Source: Mesorhizobium sp. (GTDB taxonomy: Bacteria; Pseudomonadota; Alphaproteobacteria; Rhizobiales; Rhizobiaceae). Taken from it: 64,000 nucleotides of DNA. Position numbers and translations under genes: made by a program. The stretch spans positions 62,001 through 126,000 of the forward strand of contig SAQE01000003.1 of the NCBI GenBank assembly GCA_004020545.1, written 5' to 3'. Position 1 is the first letter of the stretch, and every line of letters starts with the position of its first letter. A model generated the notes under the pieces. It saw only the letters and a program-made list of their open reading frames with translations, did not search any database and was not told the DNA's origin. Of the stretch, positions 1 through 8,885 are shown piece by piece.

Positions 1-2050
1 GTTCGCGGAACCAGGTCGGGAAGTTCTTTTCGAGGCGCATCGACAGCAGCGCGCGCATGCCGAAATCGACGAGGCCGAATTCCTCGCCCGCTTCCTTGAT
101 CGCCTTGTAGACGAGGCGCTGATAGGCGGGCGCCATCCAGATCTCGTAGCCGAGGTCGCCGGTATAGGTGATGCGGTTGACCATGCAGGGCGCGCCGCCG
201 ACAGCCATCTCGCGGAAGTCCATGAAGCGGAAGGCCTTGGTCGAGACGTCGACATCGACAAGCTTTTGCAGCAAGTCACGCGACTTCGGTCCGGCGATCG
301 ACAGGCCGACAAGCGTCTGGTCGAAGCGGTGAATGCGGACCGACCCATCCTTCGGCAGATGCTTTTCGAACCAGCGCATGTGATATTTCTGCGCCGCCGA
401 CGAGCCCCAGATCATGAAGCGGTCCTCGCCGGTCTTGGCGATGGTGAAGTCGCCGATCAGCTTGCCGAATTCGTTGACCATCGGGGTCAGCACGATGCGG
501 CCTGCCTTCGGCATGCGGTTGGTCATCAGCCGATTGAGAAAATCCTCAGCACCCGGCCCCGAGACCTCGTATTTGGCGAAGTTGGCGATCTCGGTGACGC
601 CGACCTTCTCGCGCGTGGCGCGCACTTCCTCGCCGATCGGACCGAAATCGTTCGAACGGTGGAAGGAAACGATGTCCTTCGGCTCGGTGCCCTTCGGCGC
701 GAACCAGAGCGGGGTTTCCAGGCCCCATGAGTCGCCCATGACCGCATTGTTGGCGAGCATGGTGTCGTAGAGCGGCGTCGTCTGCGCCGGGCGGGCGGCG
801 GGCAGTTCCTCGTTCGGGAAGCGGATCGAGAAGCGCCGCGAATAGTTCTCGCGCACCTTGGCGTTGGTGTAGCGCAGCGTTGCCCATTCGCCGAAGCGGG
901 CGACGTCCATGCCCCAGACGTCGAAACCCGGATCGCCATGCACCATCCAGTTGGACAAAGCGAGGCCGACGCCGCCGCCCTGGCTGAAGCCGGCCATGAC
1001 GGCGCAGGCGCACCAGAAGTTGGTCAGGCCCTGCACCGGGCCGACCAGAGGGTTGCCGTCGAGCGCGAAGGTGAAGGGGCCGTTGATGATCTGCTTGATG
1101 CCGGCCTTCTCGATGCCGGGGAAATGCTTGAAGCCGATCTCCAGCGACGGCGCGATGCGGTCGATGTCGGGCTGCAGCAGTTCATGGCCGAAATCCCACG
1201 GCGTGTTGACCGGCGACCACGGCTTGCAGGCCTTCTCATAGGTGCCGAGCAGGATGCCGTTGCGCTCCTGGCGGGTGTAGATCTCGCCCTTGAAGTCGAG
1301 CACGCCGATCATCTCGCGGCCGGTCGACTTGTTGAATTCCTCGACCTGCGGCATCGGCTCGGTGAGCAGGTACATGTGCTCCATCGCCAGCACCGGCAGT
1401 TCGACGCCGACCATGCGGCCGATCTCGCGCGCCCACAGGCCGCCGCAGTTGACGACATGCTCGGCGTGGACCGTGCCCTGTTCGGTGACGACGTTCCAGG
1501 TGCCGTCGACTTCCTGCGTCAGCTCGACGACGCGGTTGCGCAGCACGATCTCGGCGCCGAGTTTTTTCGCCGCCTTGGAGTAGGCAATCGTCGTGCCCGA
1601 GGGATCGAGATGGCCCTCGACCGGATCCCACATGGCGCCGACGAAGTTCTTCTCGTCCATCAGCGGGAACATCGCCTTCGCTTCGGAGGGCGTGATCAGC
1701 TCGGTGTCCATGCCGAGATAGCGGCCCTTGGCGTGGGCGAGCCGCAGGAAGTCCATGCGCTCCGGCGTATCGGCCATCATCACGCCGCCGGTGAGATGCA
1801 GCGAGCAGGACTGGCCGGAAAGTTCCTCGATCTCCTTATAGAGCTGGACCGTGTAGGCCTGCAGCTTGGCGACGTTCGGGTCGCCGTTCAGCGTATGGAA
1901 GCCGCCGGCCGCGTGCCAGGACGAGCCCGAGGTCAGCTCCGAACGCTCGATCAGCATGATGTCGGTCCAGCCGGCCTTGGCCAGGTGGTAGAGCACCGAG
2001 CAGCCGACGACGCCGCCACCAATGACAACCGCTTTTACGTGGGATTTCAT
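1..2050 (-). CDS. FAD-dependent oxidoreductase with GcvT-like C-terminal domain (dimethylglycine/sarcosine dehydrogenase-like), 3' end cut by window edge
   Basis: About 683 codons are visible; the C-terminus lies beyond base 1 (the family is usually about 800 residues). The N-terminus has a dinucleotide-binding GGGVVG at residues 11-16. Residues 43-48 read SSWHAA, the motif in which the His (here H46) carries covalent FAD in dimethylglycine dehydrogenase. A DAO-type oxidoreductase domain is followed by an aminomethyltransferase (GcvT-like) domain from about residue 430. The family oxidatively demethylates dimethylglycine, sarcosine or related amines, passing the methyl group to tetrahydrofolate; the exact substrate cannot be read from the sequence. 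It lies downstream of, and co-oriented with, the MttB-like gene, which suggests a joint role in methylated-amine catabolism. The start is the first ATG before the FAD fold, with only a weak Shine-Dalgarno. Confidence 0.85.
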   Translation of the reverse strand, partial: MKSHVKAVVIGGGVVGCSVLYHLAKAGWTDIMLIERSELTSGSSWHAAGGFHTLNGDPNVAKLQAYTVQLYKEIEELSGQSCSLHLTGGVMMADTPERMDFLRLAHAKGRYLGMDTELITPSEAKAMFPLMDEKNFVGAMWDPVEGHLDPSGTTIAYSKAAKKLGAEIVLRNRVVELTQEVDGTWNVVTEQGTVHAEHVVNCGGLWAREIGRMVGVELPVLAMEHMYLLTEPMPQVEEFNKSTGREMIGVLDFKGEIYTRQERNGILLGTYEKACKPWSPVNTPWDFGHELLQPDIDRIAPSLEIGFKHFPGIEKAGIKQIINGPFTFALDGNPLVGPVQGLTNFWCACAVMAGFSQGGGVGLALSNWMVHGDPGFDVWGMDVARFGEWATLRYTNAKVRENYSRRFSIRFPNEELPAARPAQTTPLYDTMLANNAVMGDSWGLETPLWFAPKGTEPKDIVSFHRSNDFGPIGEEVRATREKVGVTEIANFAKYEVSGPGAEDFLNRLMTNRMPKAGRIVLTPMVNEFGKLIGDFTIAKTGEDRFMIWGSSAAQKYHMRWFEKHLPKDGSVRIHRFDQTLVGLSIAGPKSRDLLQKLVDVDVSTKAFRFMDFREMAVGGAPCMVNRITYTGDLGYEIWMAPAYQRLVYKAIKEAGEEFGLVDFGMRALLSMRLEKNFPTWFRE

Positions 2051-2216
2051 GAAGATAGGTCCGTTTTTGAAGAGACTGAATCGAGTGAGCGGGGTGTGAA
2101 AACAAAGCGGCGATCGGACACGGCGATGTCTTCGGCCTGATTGCCTGTCTGTCTGAGCTTTCGTGCCCGCAGGGTTGTCCCGGGTTTTCGCCGACTGCGG
2201 GTTTGATCAGCGGCTT

Positions 2217-2346
2217 CCCCCACTCCGTCGCCGCTTCGCGGCGCCACCTCTGGGAGAGGAAGGGAGCCAGCTGGAATCGCCTCGCACCTTTCCTCTCCCC
2301 CGTCGATCGGGGGAGAGGTGTCGAGCGAAGCTCGACGGAGTGGGGG
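2217..2346. repeat. Rhizobial-type intergenic palindromic repeat
   Basis: A 14-bp perfect inverted repeat (CCCCCACTCCGTCG at 2217-2230, complement at 2333-2346) encloses two further perfect hairpins: CCTCTCCCCC/GGGGGAGAGG (2292-2301/2309-2318) and GTCGAGC-GAA-GCTCGAC (2320-2336). Nested stems of this kind are typical of the dispersed palindromic elements between rhizobial genes. It fills most of the 325-bp gap between the MttB-like and oxidoreductase genes; no gene is seen there. It could form a strong RNA structure in a read-through transcript. Confidence 0.75.
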
Positions 2347-2375
2347 TCGACTGTTCATCAACTCTACACTGATGA

Positions 2376-3953
2376 TCAAAAATCCGTCGGCGCGCCGCCT
2401 TCGGCGCGGCGCTTCTCGACGAAGTCGTTGAGCTCCTCGCGGATCGCCGGGTCCATATAGGGCTCCTCATAGGCGGCAAGGCGCTCTTTCCAGACCTTGT
2501 TGGTCCGCTCCAGCGCCGTTGGCGAGCCGGCTTCGGTCCAGGTCTCGAAATTGCGCCAGTCGGAGACGATCGGCGAATAGAAGGCGGTCTTGTAGCGTTC
2601 CTGGGTGTGCTGGGTGCCAAAGAAATGGCCGCCCGGGCCGACCGACTGGATGGCGTCGAAGCCGAGCGCATCTTCGGAGAGGTCGAGCGGCGTCAGGAAC
2701 TCGGCCACCATCTGCAGGAGATCGATGTCGAGGATGGTCTTTTCGTAGGAGCAGCGCAGGCCGCCTTCCAGCCAGCCGGCGCCGTGCATCATCAGATTGC
2801 CGCCGCCCTGGATGGCGCCCCAGAGCGAGAAGACGCTCTCATAGGCGGCCTGCGCGTCGACCGTGTTGGCGGCGCAGGTGTTGGAGGTGCGGTAGGGAAT
2901 TTGATAGCGGCGGGCGAGCTGGCCGCCGACGAGTTGCGCCTTCATGTATTCGGGCGTGCCGAAGGCCGGCGCGCCGGACTTCATGTCGACATTCGAGGTG
3001 AAGCCGCCATAGCCGACCGGCGCGCCCTTCTTCACCATCTGCGCGAAGGCGATGCCGGAGAGCGCCTCGGCGTTCTGCTGCACCAGCGCACCGGCGATGG
3101 TGACAGGCGCCATGGCACCTGAGAGTGTGAACGGCGTGACGATGACGGCCTGGCCCATGCTCGCCATCTGGATGATACCTTCCATCATCGGCACGTCGAG
3201 CTTGAGCGGCGAATTGGTGTTGATGATGGTGAAGACCGACGGCTCCTCCATCAACTGCTCGCGGCTGACGCCGCGCGCGATGCGGGCGATTTCGATGCCG
3301 TCGACATTGCGCTCCTTGCCGAGCGAATAGATGTGGAAGACCTTGTCGGTCAGCGTGGCGAGGTCGCGGATGCATTCGAGGTGCCGGATCGAGGGATGGA
3401 TGTCGATCGGCTCGACCGGATAGCCGCCGGTGCATTGCAGGATGTTGTGCATCTGCGCCAGGCGCAGGAAGTTGCGGTAGTCGGCCTGGTTGCCGGGCCG
3501 CCGGCCGCGATCGAGGTCGGAGCAATTGGGCGCCGAGGCCATCATCGAAAGGATGACGTTGTTGCCGCCGAAGCGCAGATTGTGCGCCGGATTGCGGGCA
3601 TGAAGCGTGAATTCCGGCGGGCAGTGCGCAATGAGCTCGAGGATCATTGCGCTGTCGAAGCGTACGCGCTCGCTGCCCTCGCGGACATCTGCGCCATGCG
3701 CCTTCATGATGCGGCGGGCTTCCTCGTGCAGAACATCGACGCCGATTTCCTTCAAGATACGCAGCGATGCGAGGTGGATCGCTTCCAACTCGTCGTCGGA
3801 GACGAATTTCGTCGGCGCCAGTGGGTTCTTCAACTGGCGGAAAGCAGGCTGCTCGAAGGCGGCCGATCCGCCGGCGCGCTTTCCCGCACGGCCGCCGCGG
3901 CGGGCGCGATCGGTTGCCAATGCCGGTTCGGCGGGATGAAGAGCGGCAGTCAT
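2376..3953 (-). CDS. Trimethylamine methyltransferase (MttB) family protein, without pyrrolysine
   Basis: 525 residues of the MttB superfamily, whose members move a methyl group from trimethylamine or a quaternary amine such as glycine betaine to a corrinoid protein. There is no in-frame TAG, so this is a non-pyrrolysine member like the betaine and carnitine methyltransferases; it is therefore unlikely to be a true trimethylamine enzyme. Distinct segments include FTSNVDMKSGAPAFGTPEY and SVGPGGHFFGTQHT near the C-terminus. The ATG at 3953 has GAGG six bases upstream; an in-frame ATG at 3965 is possible. It lies just upstream of the DMGDH-like gene on the same strand. No corrinoid protein or reductive activase is in the window, so the methyl acceptor is unknown. 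Confidence 0.85.
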   Translation of the reverse strand: MTAALHPAEPALATDRARRGGRAGKRAGGSAAFEQPAFRQLKNPLAPTKFVSDDELEAIHLASLRILKEIGVDVLHEEARRIMKAHGADVREGSERVRFDSAMILELIAHCPPEFTLHARNPAHNLRFGGNNVILSMMASAPNCSDLDRGRRPGNQADYRNFLRLAQMHNILQCTGGYPVEPIDIHPSIRHLECIRDLATLTDKVFHIYSLGKERNVDGIEIARIARGVSREQLMEEPSVFTIINTNSPLKLDVPMMEGIIQMASMGQAVIVTPFTLSGAMAPVTIAGALVQQNAEALSGIAFAQMVKKGAPVGYGGFTSNVDMKSGAPAFGTPEYMKAQLVGGQLARRYQIPYRTSNTCAANTVDAQAAYESVFSLWGAIQGGGNLMMHGAGWLEGGLRCSYEKTILDIDLLQMVAEFLTPLDLSEDALGFDAIQSVGPGGHFFGTQHTQERYKTAFYSPIVSDWRNFETWTEAGSPTALERTNKVWKERLAAYEEPYMDPAIREELNDFVEKRRAEGGAPTDF

Positions 3954-4165
3954 AAGAAGCCTCATGGGATGCGAAAGTGGCCGGCATAATGGACCGCCGG
4001 CAATGCTGCCGGTAAGGAGGCGGCGACCACTAGGGCGAGGGAAGCGACATGACGGAACGGCAGCCGGCTGGCCCGGTCTGCTAGGCCGAGCCCAGGCAGC
4101 GTCGCTCTTGAATGTTGGCGCGGCGAACGCGATGTAGGCAGGGCCGCCAGACCCCGGAGACCCGT

Positions 4166-6274
4166 ATGACCAGCACAATGACCAAAACCCAGCCTAAATC
4201 GGCGCCCGAGGATCCCTTCCTCTGGCTGGAAGACCGCGACGGCAAGGAGGCGCTCGACTGGGTTCATCGCCAGAATGCGGTGACGGTCGCCGAATTGCAG
4301 GGCGATCCTTCCTATCAGCCGGCGTTCGAGACCGCGCTCGACCTGATGACCGCCGAGGACAATATCCCGGTAGGGGCGGCGCTTGCCGGCCACGTCTATA
4401 ATTTCTGGCAGGACAAGACCAATGCGCTCGGCCTCTGGCGACGCACGACGGTGGCTTCTTACAAGACCGAAAAGCCGGACTGGGAGACGATCATCGATTT
4501 CGACCAGCTCTCGGCCAAAGAGGGCGTGAAATGGGTGTTCGGCGGTGCGAGCCGGCTCTATCCCGATTTCGACCGCTGCCTGCTCTCCATGTCGCCGGAC
4601 GGCGGCGATGCCAGCGAGATGCGCGAGTTCGACATCGCGACAAAATCCTTCATCGCGGACGGGTTTCGCGCTCCGGCCTCGAAGTCGGGCTTTTCCTGGC
4701 TGGACAAGGACACGGTGATCGTCTCGGCGGCCTTCGAGGACGGTGACAAGACCCAGTCCGGCTATCCGCGCGTGATCAAGCTCTGGCGACGCGGCACGAA
4801 GCTGGAAGACGCAACGCCTGTTTTCGAAGCCGAGAAGCAGCACCTCGCGGTCGGCGGCGGCGTCGAGTTCGACGGTGAGAAGAAACACGTGCTCCTTGGC
4901 AAGACCATCGACTTCTTCACCTCGCACAGTTTCCTGCGGCTGGCTTCGGGCGAGAACAAGCGCATCCCGCTGCCCGACGACGCAACGGACACGGCGATCT
5001 TCAAGGGACAGCTTGTCTTCGGCGTGCGCAGCCCATGGGCGGCGCCCGACGGCACGCGCTGCCTGCCCGACGGGCTCTATTCCGTGGATTTCGAGAGCTG
5101 GATCGAAACCGGCGTGTTTGGACCATTCGAAACCCTGCTCGAACCGGAGCACCGCGTTTCCGTTGCCGGCCTCGCCAGGACGCAGGACCGCCTGTTCATC
5201 AATCTGATGGACAATGTGCGCGGCAAGGTCGTCGTCTGCGATCGCACCGGCGAGGGTTGGTCGCTGAAGCCGGTCGGCCTGCCGGACAACGGCAATGTCG
5301 GCATCAGCCATGCCGAGCATTTCGGCTCCAGCGTCTCCTTCTCTTTCACCGATTTCCTGACGCCGAGCTCGATCATCTGGTCGGACGACAATGGCGAAAC
5401 GCTGGCAACCGTGAAATCGCAGCCGGCCCGCTTCGACGCCTCGCCCTATGTTTCGGAGCAGTTCGAGGCGCGCTCGAAGGACGGCACGATGATCCCGTAT
5501 TTCGTCGTGCGGCGACGCGACCAGCAAGGGCCGGTGCCGGCGCTGCTCTATGGTTACGGCGGCTTCGAAGTGCCGCTCTTGCCCGGCTATGCCGGCATTC
5601 GCGGCAGGCTCTGGCTGGACAAGGGCAATGCCTATGTGCAGGCCAATATCCGCGGCGGCGGCGAGTTCGGTCCGGCCTGGCATCAGGCCGCTCTCAAGGG
5701 TAGCCGCCAGAAGGCTTTCGACGATTTCGCTGCGGTGGCCGAGGATGTGGTCAGGCGCGGCATCACCACGGCTGCCCAACTCGGCATCCAGGGCGGCTCG
5801 AACGGCGGCCTGCTCACCGGCGTCTCGCTGACGCAGCGGCCGGAGCTTTTCGGCGCCGTCATCATCGACGTGCCGCTGCTCGACATGCTGCGCTACACCG
5901 AACTGCCGCCCGGTGCCTCGTGGATCGCCGAATATGGCGACCCGTCGAAGCCGGAGGAAGCGGCATGGCTTAGCGCCTATTCGCCCTACCAGCGTGTCTC
6001 TGTCGGCACCGCCTATCCGCCGGTGCTTTTGATGACCTCGACCGCCGACGACCGCGTCCATCCCGGCCATGCGCGCAAGATGGCGGCGCGGCTGCAGGCC
6101 GCAGGGTACACCAAGACGCTGTTCTTCGAGGAAACTGAAGGCGGCCATGGCGGACGCGGCGATCGACGCCCGCAGGCGGCGCAAACGGCGATGCGCTATG
6201 TCTTTCTGCAGCGGGCGCTGAGCATCGGACCGAAAAGTGGAAGCCGGTTTTCGGACGATCCGATGCTAGACTGA
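4166..6274 (+). CDS. Prolyl oligopeptidase family serine peptidase (S9A)
   Basis: 702 residues, the normal S9A length. An N-terminal DPFLWLEDRDGKEALDWV segment and a seven-bladed propeller-like region precede a C-terminal alpha/beta hydrolase domain. The catalytic triad is visible: Ser545 in GGSNGG, Asp628/629 in TADDRV and His661 in EGGHGG. The family cleaves short peptides, often after proline; no signal peptide is seen, so it is probably cytoplasmic. ATG 4166 is preceded by GGAGA at a six-base spacing. It is divergent from the MttB-like gene and appears to be transcribed alone. Confidence 0.92.
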   Translation: MTSTMTKTQPKSAPEDPFLWLEDRDGKEALDWVHRQNAVTVAELQGDPSYQPAFETALDLMTAEDNIPVGAALAGHVYNFWQDKTNALGLWRRTTVASYKTEKPDWETIIDFDQLSAKEGVKWVFGGASRLYPDFDRCLLSMSPDGGDASEMREFDIATKSFIADGFRAPASKSGFSWLDKDTVIVSAAFEDGDKTQSGYPRVIKLWRRGTKLEDATPVFEAEKQHLAVGGGVEFDGEKKHVLLGKTIDFFTSHSFLRLASGENKRIPLPDDATDTAIFKGQLVFGVRSPWAAPDGTRCLPDGLYSVDFESWIETGVFGPFETLLEPEHRVSVAGLARTQDRLFINLMDNVRGKVVVCDRTGEGWSLKPVGLPDNGNVGISHAEHFGSSVSFSFTDFLTPSSIIWSDDNGETLATVKSQPARFDASPYVSEQFEARSKDGTMIPYFVVRRRDQQGPVPALLYGYGGFEVPLLPGYAGIRGRLWLDKGNAYVQANIRGGGEFGPAWHQAALKGSRQKAFDDFAAVAEDVVRRGITTAAQLGIQGGSNGGLLTGVSLTQRPELFGAVIIDVPLLDMLRYTELPPGASWIAEYGDPSKPEEAAWLSAYSPYQRVSVGTAYPPVLLMTSTADDRVHPGHARKMAARLQAAGYTKTLFFEETEGGHGGRGDRRPQAAQTAMRYVFLQRALSIGPKSGSRFSDDPMLD

Positions 6275-6498
6275 AAACGCGGCACGGCTTGAATTCGATA
6301 TGGCAGGCAGCTTAAGCTGCCGCCATGGTCCGCATCAGCACATCAGGCGCCTTCGGGGTCGCGGTGACGCCGTCACCGCGCACGCTGCGTGCCGAGCTTT
6401 TGCGGCTGTGCGCCCGCATCGGCTATTCGCCGCCCCGTTTCCTCTGACGAATCCGCCCCGGCTCCCGCCGGATTGGTTCAAGAGGAAAGATCAGACCT

Positions 6499-7878
6499 AT
6501 GACCTATCAGAACTATTCGCTGAAGCAGCTTCAGCAGATCGATGCCGCGCATCACCTTCACCCTTTCACCGACCACAAGGAACTGCGCGAGGCCGGCTCG
6601 CGCATCATCACCCGCGCCGACGGCCCGTTCATCTACGATTCCGAAGGAGCGGAAATCCTCGACGGCATGGCGGGTCTTTGGTGCGTCAATATCGGCTATG
6701 GCCGCGACGAACTGGCGGACGCCGCCTATGCCCAGATGAAGGAGCTGCCTTACTACAATTCCTTCTTCAAATGCTCGACGCCGACGCCGGTGCTTTTGTC
6801 GAAGAAGCTGGCGGAGCTGGCACCGAAGCATGTCAGCCAGGTCTTCTACGGCTCCTCCGGCTCGGAGGCCAACGATACGGCGTTGCGGCTTGTGCGCCAC
6901 TATTGGGCGCTCGAAGGCAAGCCGGAGAAGAACCGCATCATCTCGCGCAAGATGGCCTATCACGGCTCGACGATCGCCGGTACCTCGCTCGGCGGCATGG
7001 AGCCGATGCACAAACAGCTTGGCGGCGCGGTGCCCAACATCGTCCACGTGATGATGCCCTATGCCTATGAGCTCGCGCTGCCCGGCGAAAGCGACCATGA
7101 TTTCGGCATCCGCGCGGCCAAGGCCGTCGAGGACGCGATCCTCGAAGCCGGCGCCGACAAGGTCGCGGCCTTCATCGGCGAGCCGGTGATGGGCGCAGGC
7201 GGCGTAAAGATCCCGCCGATGAGCTACTGGCCCGAGGTGCAGCGCATCTGCCGCAAATACGATGTGCTCCTGATGCTCGACGAGGTGATCACCGGCTATG
7301 GCCGCACCGGCGAATGGTTCGCGGCACAGACCTTCGACGTCGAGCCCGACACCATCACCACCGCCAAGGCGCTGACCTCCGGCTACCAGCCGCTGTCGGC
7401 GCTGCTGGTCGGTGACCGCATTGCTTCGACCCTGGTCGAGAAGGGCGGCGAGTTCTATCACGGCTATACCTATTCCGGTCATCCGGTCGCCTGCGCGGTC
7501 GCGCTGAAGAACCTTGAGATCATCGAGCGGGAGGGCCTGGTCGAACGGGTCAGAACCGACACCGGTCCCTATTTCGCGCAGGCGCTGCAGGAGCGCATCG
7601 CCGGCCATAATCTGGTCGGCGAGGTGCGCTCGATCGGCCTCATGGGCGCGATCGAGATCGTCAAGGACAAGGCGACCAAGGAACGCTACCGGCCGTCGGG
7701 CAGTGCCGCCGTCATCGTCCGCGACCACGCGATTTCGCAGGGCATGATGCTGCGCGCTACCGGCGACACGATGATTCTTTCGCCGCCGCTGATCTGGACA
7801 CGCGACACGATCGACATGGCCTGCGAGCGCATCGCCAAGGCGCTCGACCTTGCCGAGGCGGATTTGCGGAAGCGCTGA
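6499..7878 (+). CDS. Class III (omega) aminotransferase, PLP-dependent
   Basis: 459 residues, typical of the omega-amino acid/putrescine:pyruvate aminotransferase group. PLP-binding features include YGSSGSEANDTA, MLDEVITGYGRTG and the Schiff-base lysine K290 in TTAKALTSGYQPLSA. These enzymes move the amino group of putrescine, beta-alanine, taurine or similar amines to pyruvate or 2-oxoglutarate. Substrate cannot be assigned from motifs alone. AGAGGA lies 12 bases before the ATG, slightly long. It is monocistronic: a 224-bp leader with no other gene precedes it and a strong hairpin follows. Confidence 0.92.
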   Translation: MTYQNYSLKQLQQIDAAHHLHPFTDHKELREAGSRIITRADGPFIYDSEGAEILDGMAGLWCVNIGYGRDELADAAYAQMKELPYYNSFFKCSTPTPVLLSKKLAELAPKHVSQVFYGSSGSEANDTALRLVRHYWALEGKPEKNRIISRKMAYHGSTIAGTSLGGMEPMHKQLGGAVPNIVHVMMPYAYELALPGESDHDFGIRAAKAVEDAILEAGADKVAAFIGEPVMGAGGVKIPPMSYWPEVQRICRKYDVLLMLDEVITGYGRTGEWFAAQTFDVEPDTITTAKALTSGYQPLSALLVGDRIASTLVEKGGEFYHGYTYSGHPVACAVALKNLEIIEREGLVERVRTDTGPYFAQALQERIAGHNLVGEVRSIGLMGAIEIVKDKATKERYRPSGSAAVIVRDHAISQGMMLRATGDTMILSPPLIWTRDTIDMACERIAKALDLAEADLRKR

Positions 7879-7885
7879 CGAAACC

Positions 7886-7919
7886 ACAGCCGGGCATCAT
7901 CATGATGACGCCCGGCTGT
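7886..7919 (+). terminator. Hairpin terminator after the aminotransferase gene
   Basis: ACAGCCGGGC (7886-7895) pairs perfectly with GCCCGGCTGT (7910-7919) and the inside extends through TCATC/GATGA. It begins 8 bp after the stop codon. The U-tract is short. Confidence 0.7.
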
Positions 7920-7977
7920 TCCCATTGCCGCCGATCATGCTCTAAAACCCGTCAAGCAATTATGCCGGGAGGAAATC

Positions 7978-8622
7978 ATGGCCGTGCAACCGCTCAACCA
8001 GTCTGCTCAAATCCCGCCCGAGCTCGACCGCTGGAACTGGGGCGCATTCCTGCTCAACTGGATCTGGGGTATCGGCAACAACACCTTCATCGCGCTGCTG
8101 GCGCTGATCCCTCTCGTCAACATCGTCATGATCTTCGTGCTGGGCGCGCGCGGCAGCCGCTGGGCCTGGCGGAACGGGACTTGGCGCGATGCCGAGCACT
8201 TCCGCAGGACGCAGCGCAACTGGGCGATTGCCGGCCTTGTCGTCTGGGTGGTCGGCATCGGCGGCTGCGCGGCGACGGTCGGCAGCGTTCCCTATATCCT
8301 GAAAGGCAACGACGCCTATCGCATGACCATGGATGTCATCCGCACGGACGAGCGCGTGAAAGCGGCGATCGGCGACGATCTGACCGACAATTTCTGGATC
8401 GGGGGTCACATCAACATCGAAGCGAGCGGGACGGGAGATGCCCAATTCGGCGTTCCGATCCATGGCGCCAAGGGCAAAGGAACCGTGTTCTCACACCTCG
8501 TCCGCAGTGCCGGCCAATGGAGCATGCGTCTGCTCGTGGTGCGGGTCGACGGCGTCGAGGCGCCGATCGTGCTGAAGAATGAAGATCACGTGCCGATTCC
8601 GAACGCGGCGATCGGTATATAG
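7978..8622 (+). CDS. Membrane protein with Coa1-like C-terminal domain
   Basis: 214 residues. The N-terminal part (about 18-65), starting RWNWGAFLLNWIWG, has a hydrophobic segment typical of small inner-membrane proteins. A second membrane segment lies at about 82-103 (AIAGLVVWVVGIGGC). The remainder resembles the cytochrome c oxidase assembly factor Coa1 family: a short soluble domain with residues GKGTVFSHLVRSAGQWSM and a strand-rich end. GGGAGGAA precedes the ATG. No oxidase gene is nearby, so a role in respiratory-complex assembly is only a family-based suggestion. Confidence 0.6.
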   Translation: MAVQPLNQSAQIPPELDRWNWGAFLLNWIWGIGNNTFIALLALIPLVNIVMIFVLGARGSRWAWRNGTWRDAEHFRRTQRNWAIAGLVVWVVGIGGCAATVGSVPYILKGNDAYRMTMDVIRTDERVKAAIGDDLTDNFWIGGHINIEASGTGDAQFGVPIHGAKGKGTVFSHLVRSAGQWSMRLLVVRVDGVEAPIVLKNEDHVPIPNAAIGI

Positions 8623-8643
8623 CTGCACCGCAGAACGCAAAAA

Positions 8644-8665
8644 CCGCGTCCCAACGGGAACGCGG
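8644..8665. terminator. Possible terminator hairpin between convergent genes
   Basis: CCGCGTCCC (8644-8652) pairs with GGGAACGCGG (8656-8665) with one bulge; A-rich bases precede and CTTT follows. It lies 22 bp past the Coa1-like gene and could serve either strand. Confidence 0.45.
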
Positions 8666-8885
8666 CTTTGCCAGATACGCATGGCGTTTCGCTACGAGCG
8701 ACTTGCGAAACTTACGGGCTCCGGTACGCGAGACCTGATCCGGAGCGCCGGGCGGTTGCGATGACCGCCTCGCAGTCCGTTTTAAAGGCACATCGTTACC
8801 GGTGAGTTATCGAGACCTTAAGCAAATCTAAATTTGCCGGCTGTCTGTCAAAGAATGATACTAATAATCATTTGAAAGCAGTAGC

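Noticed and set aside
938-2140. Plus-strand frame opposite the FAD/GcvT gene
   Set aside because: Low-complexity shadow; the minus-strand gene has clear FAD motifs.
3962-6184. Long minus-strand reading frame opposite the prolyl oligopeptidase gene
   Set aside because: It is a GC-rich codon-position shadow; the plus-strand frame carries the complete S9A catalytic triad and a good ribosome site.
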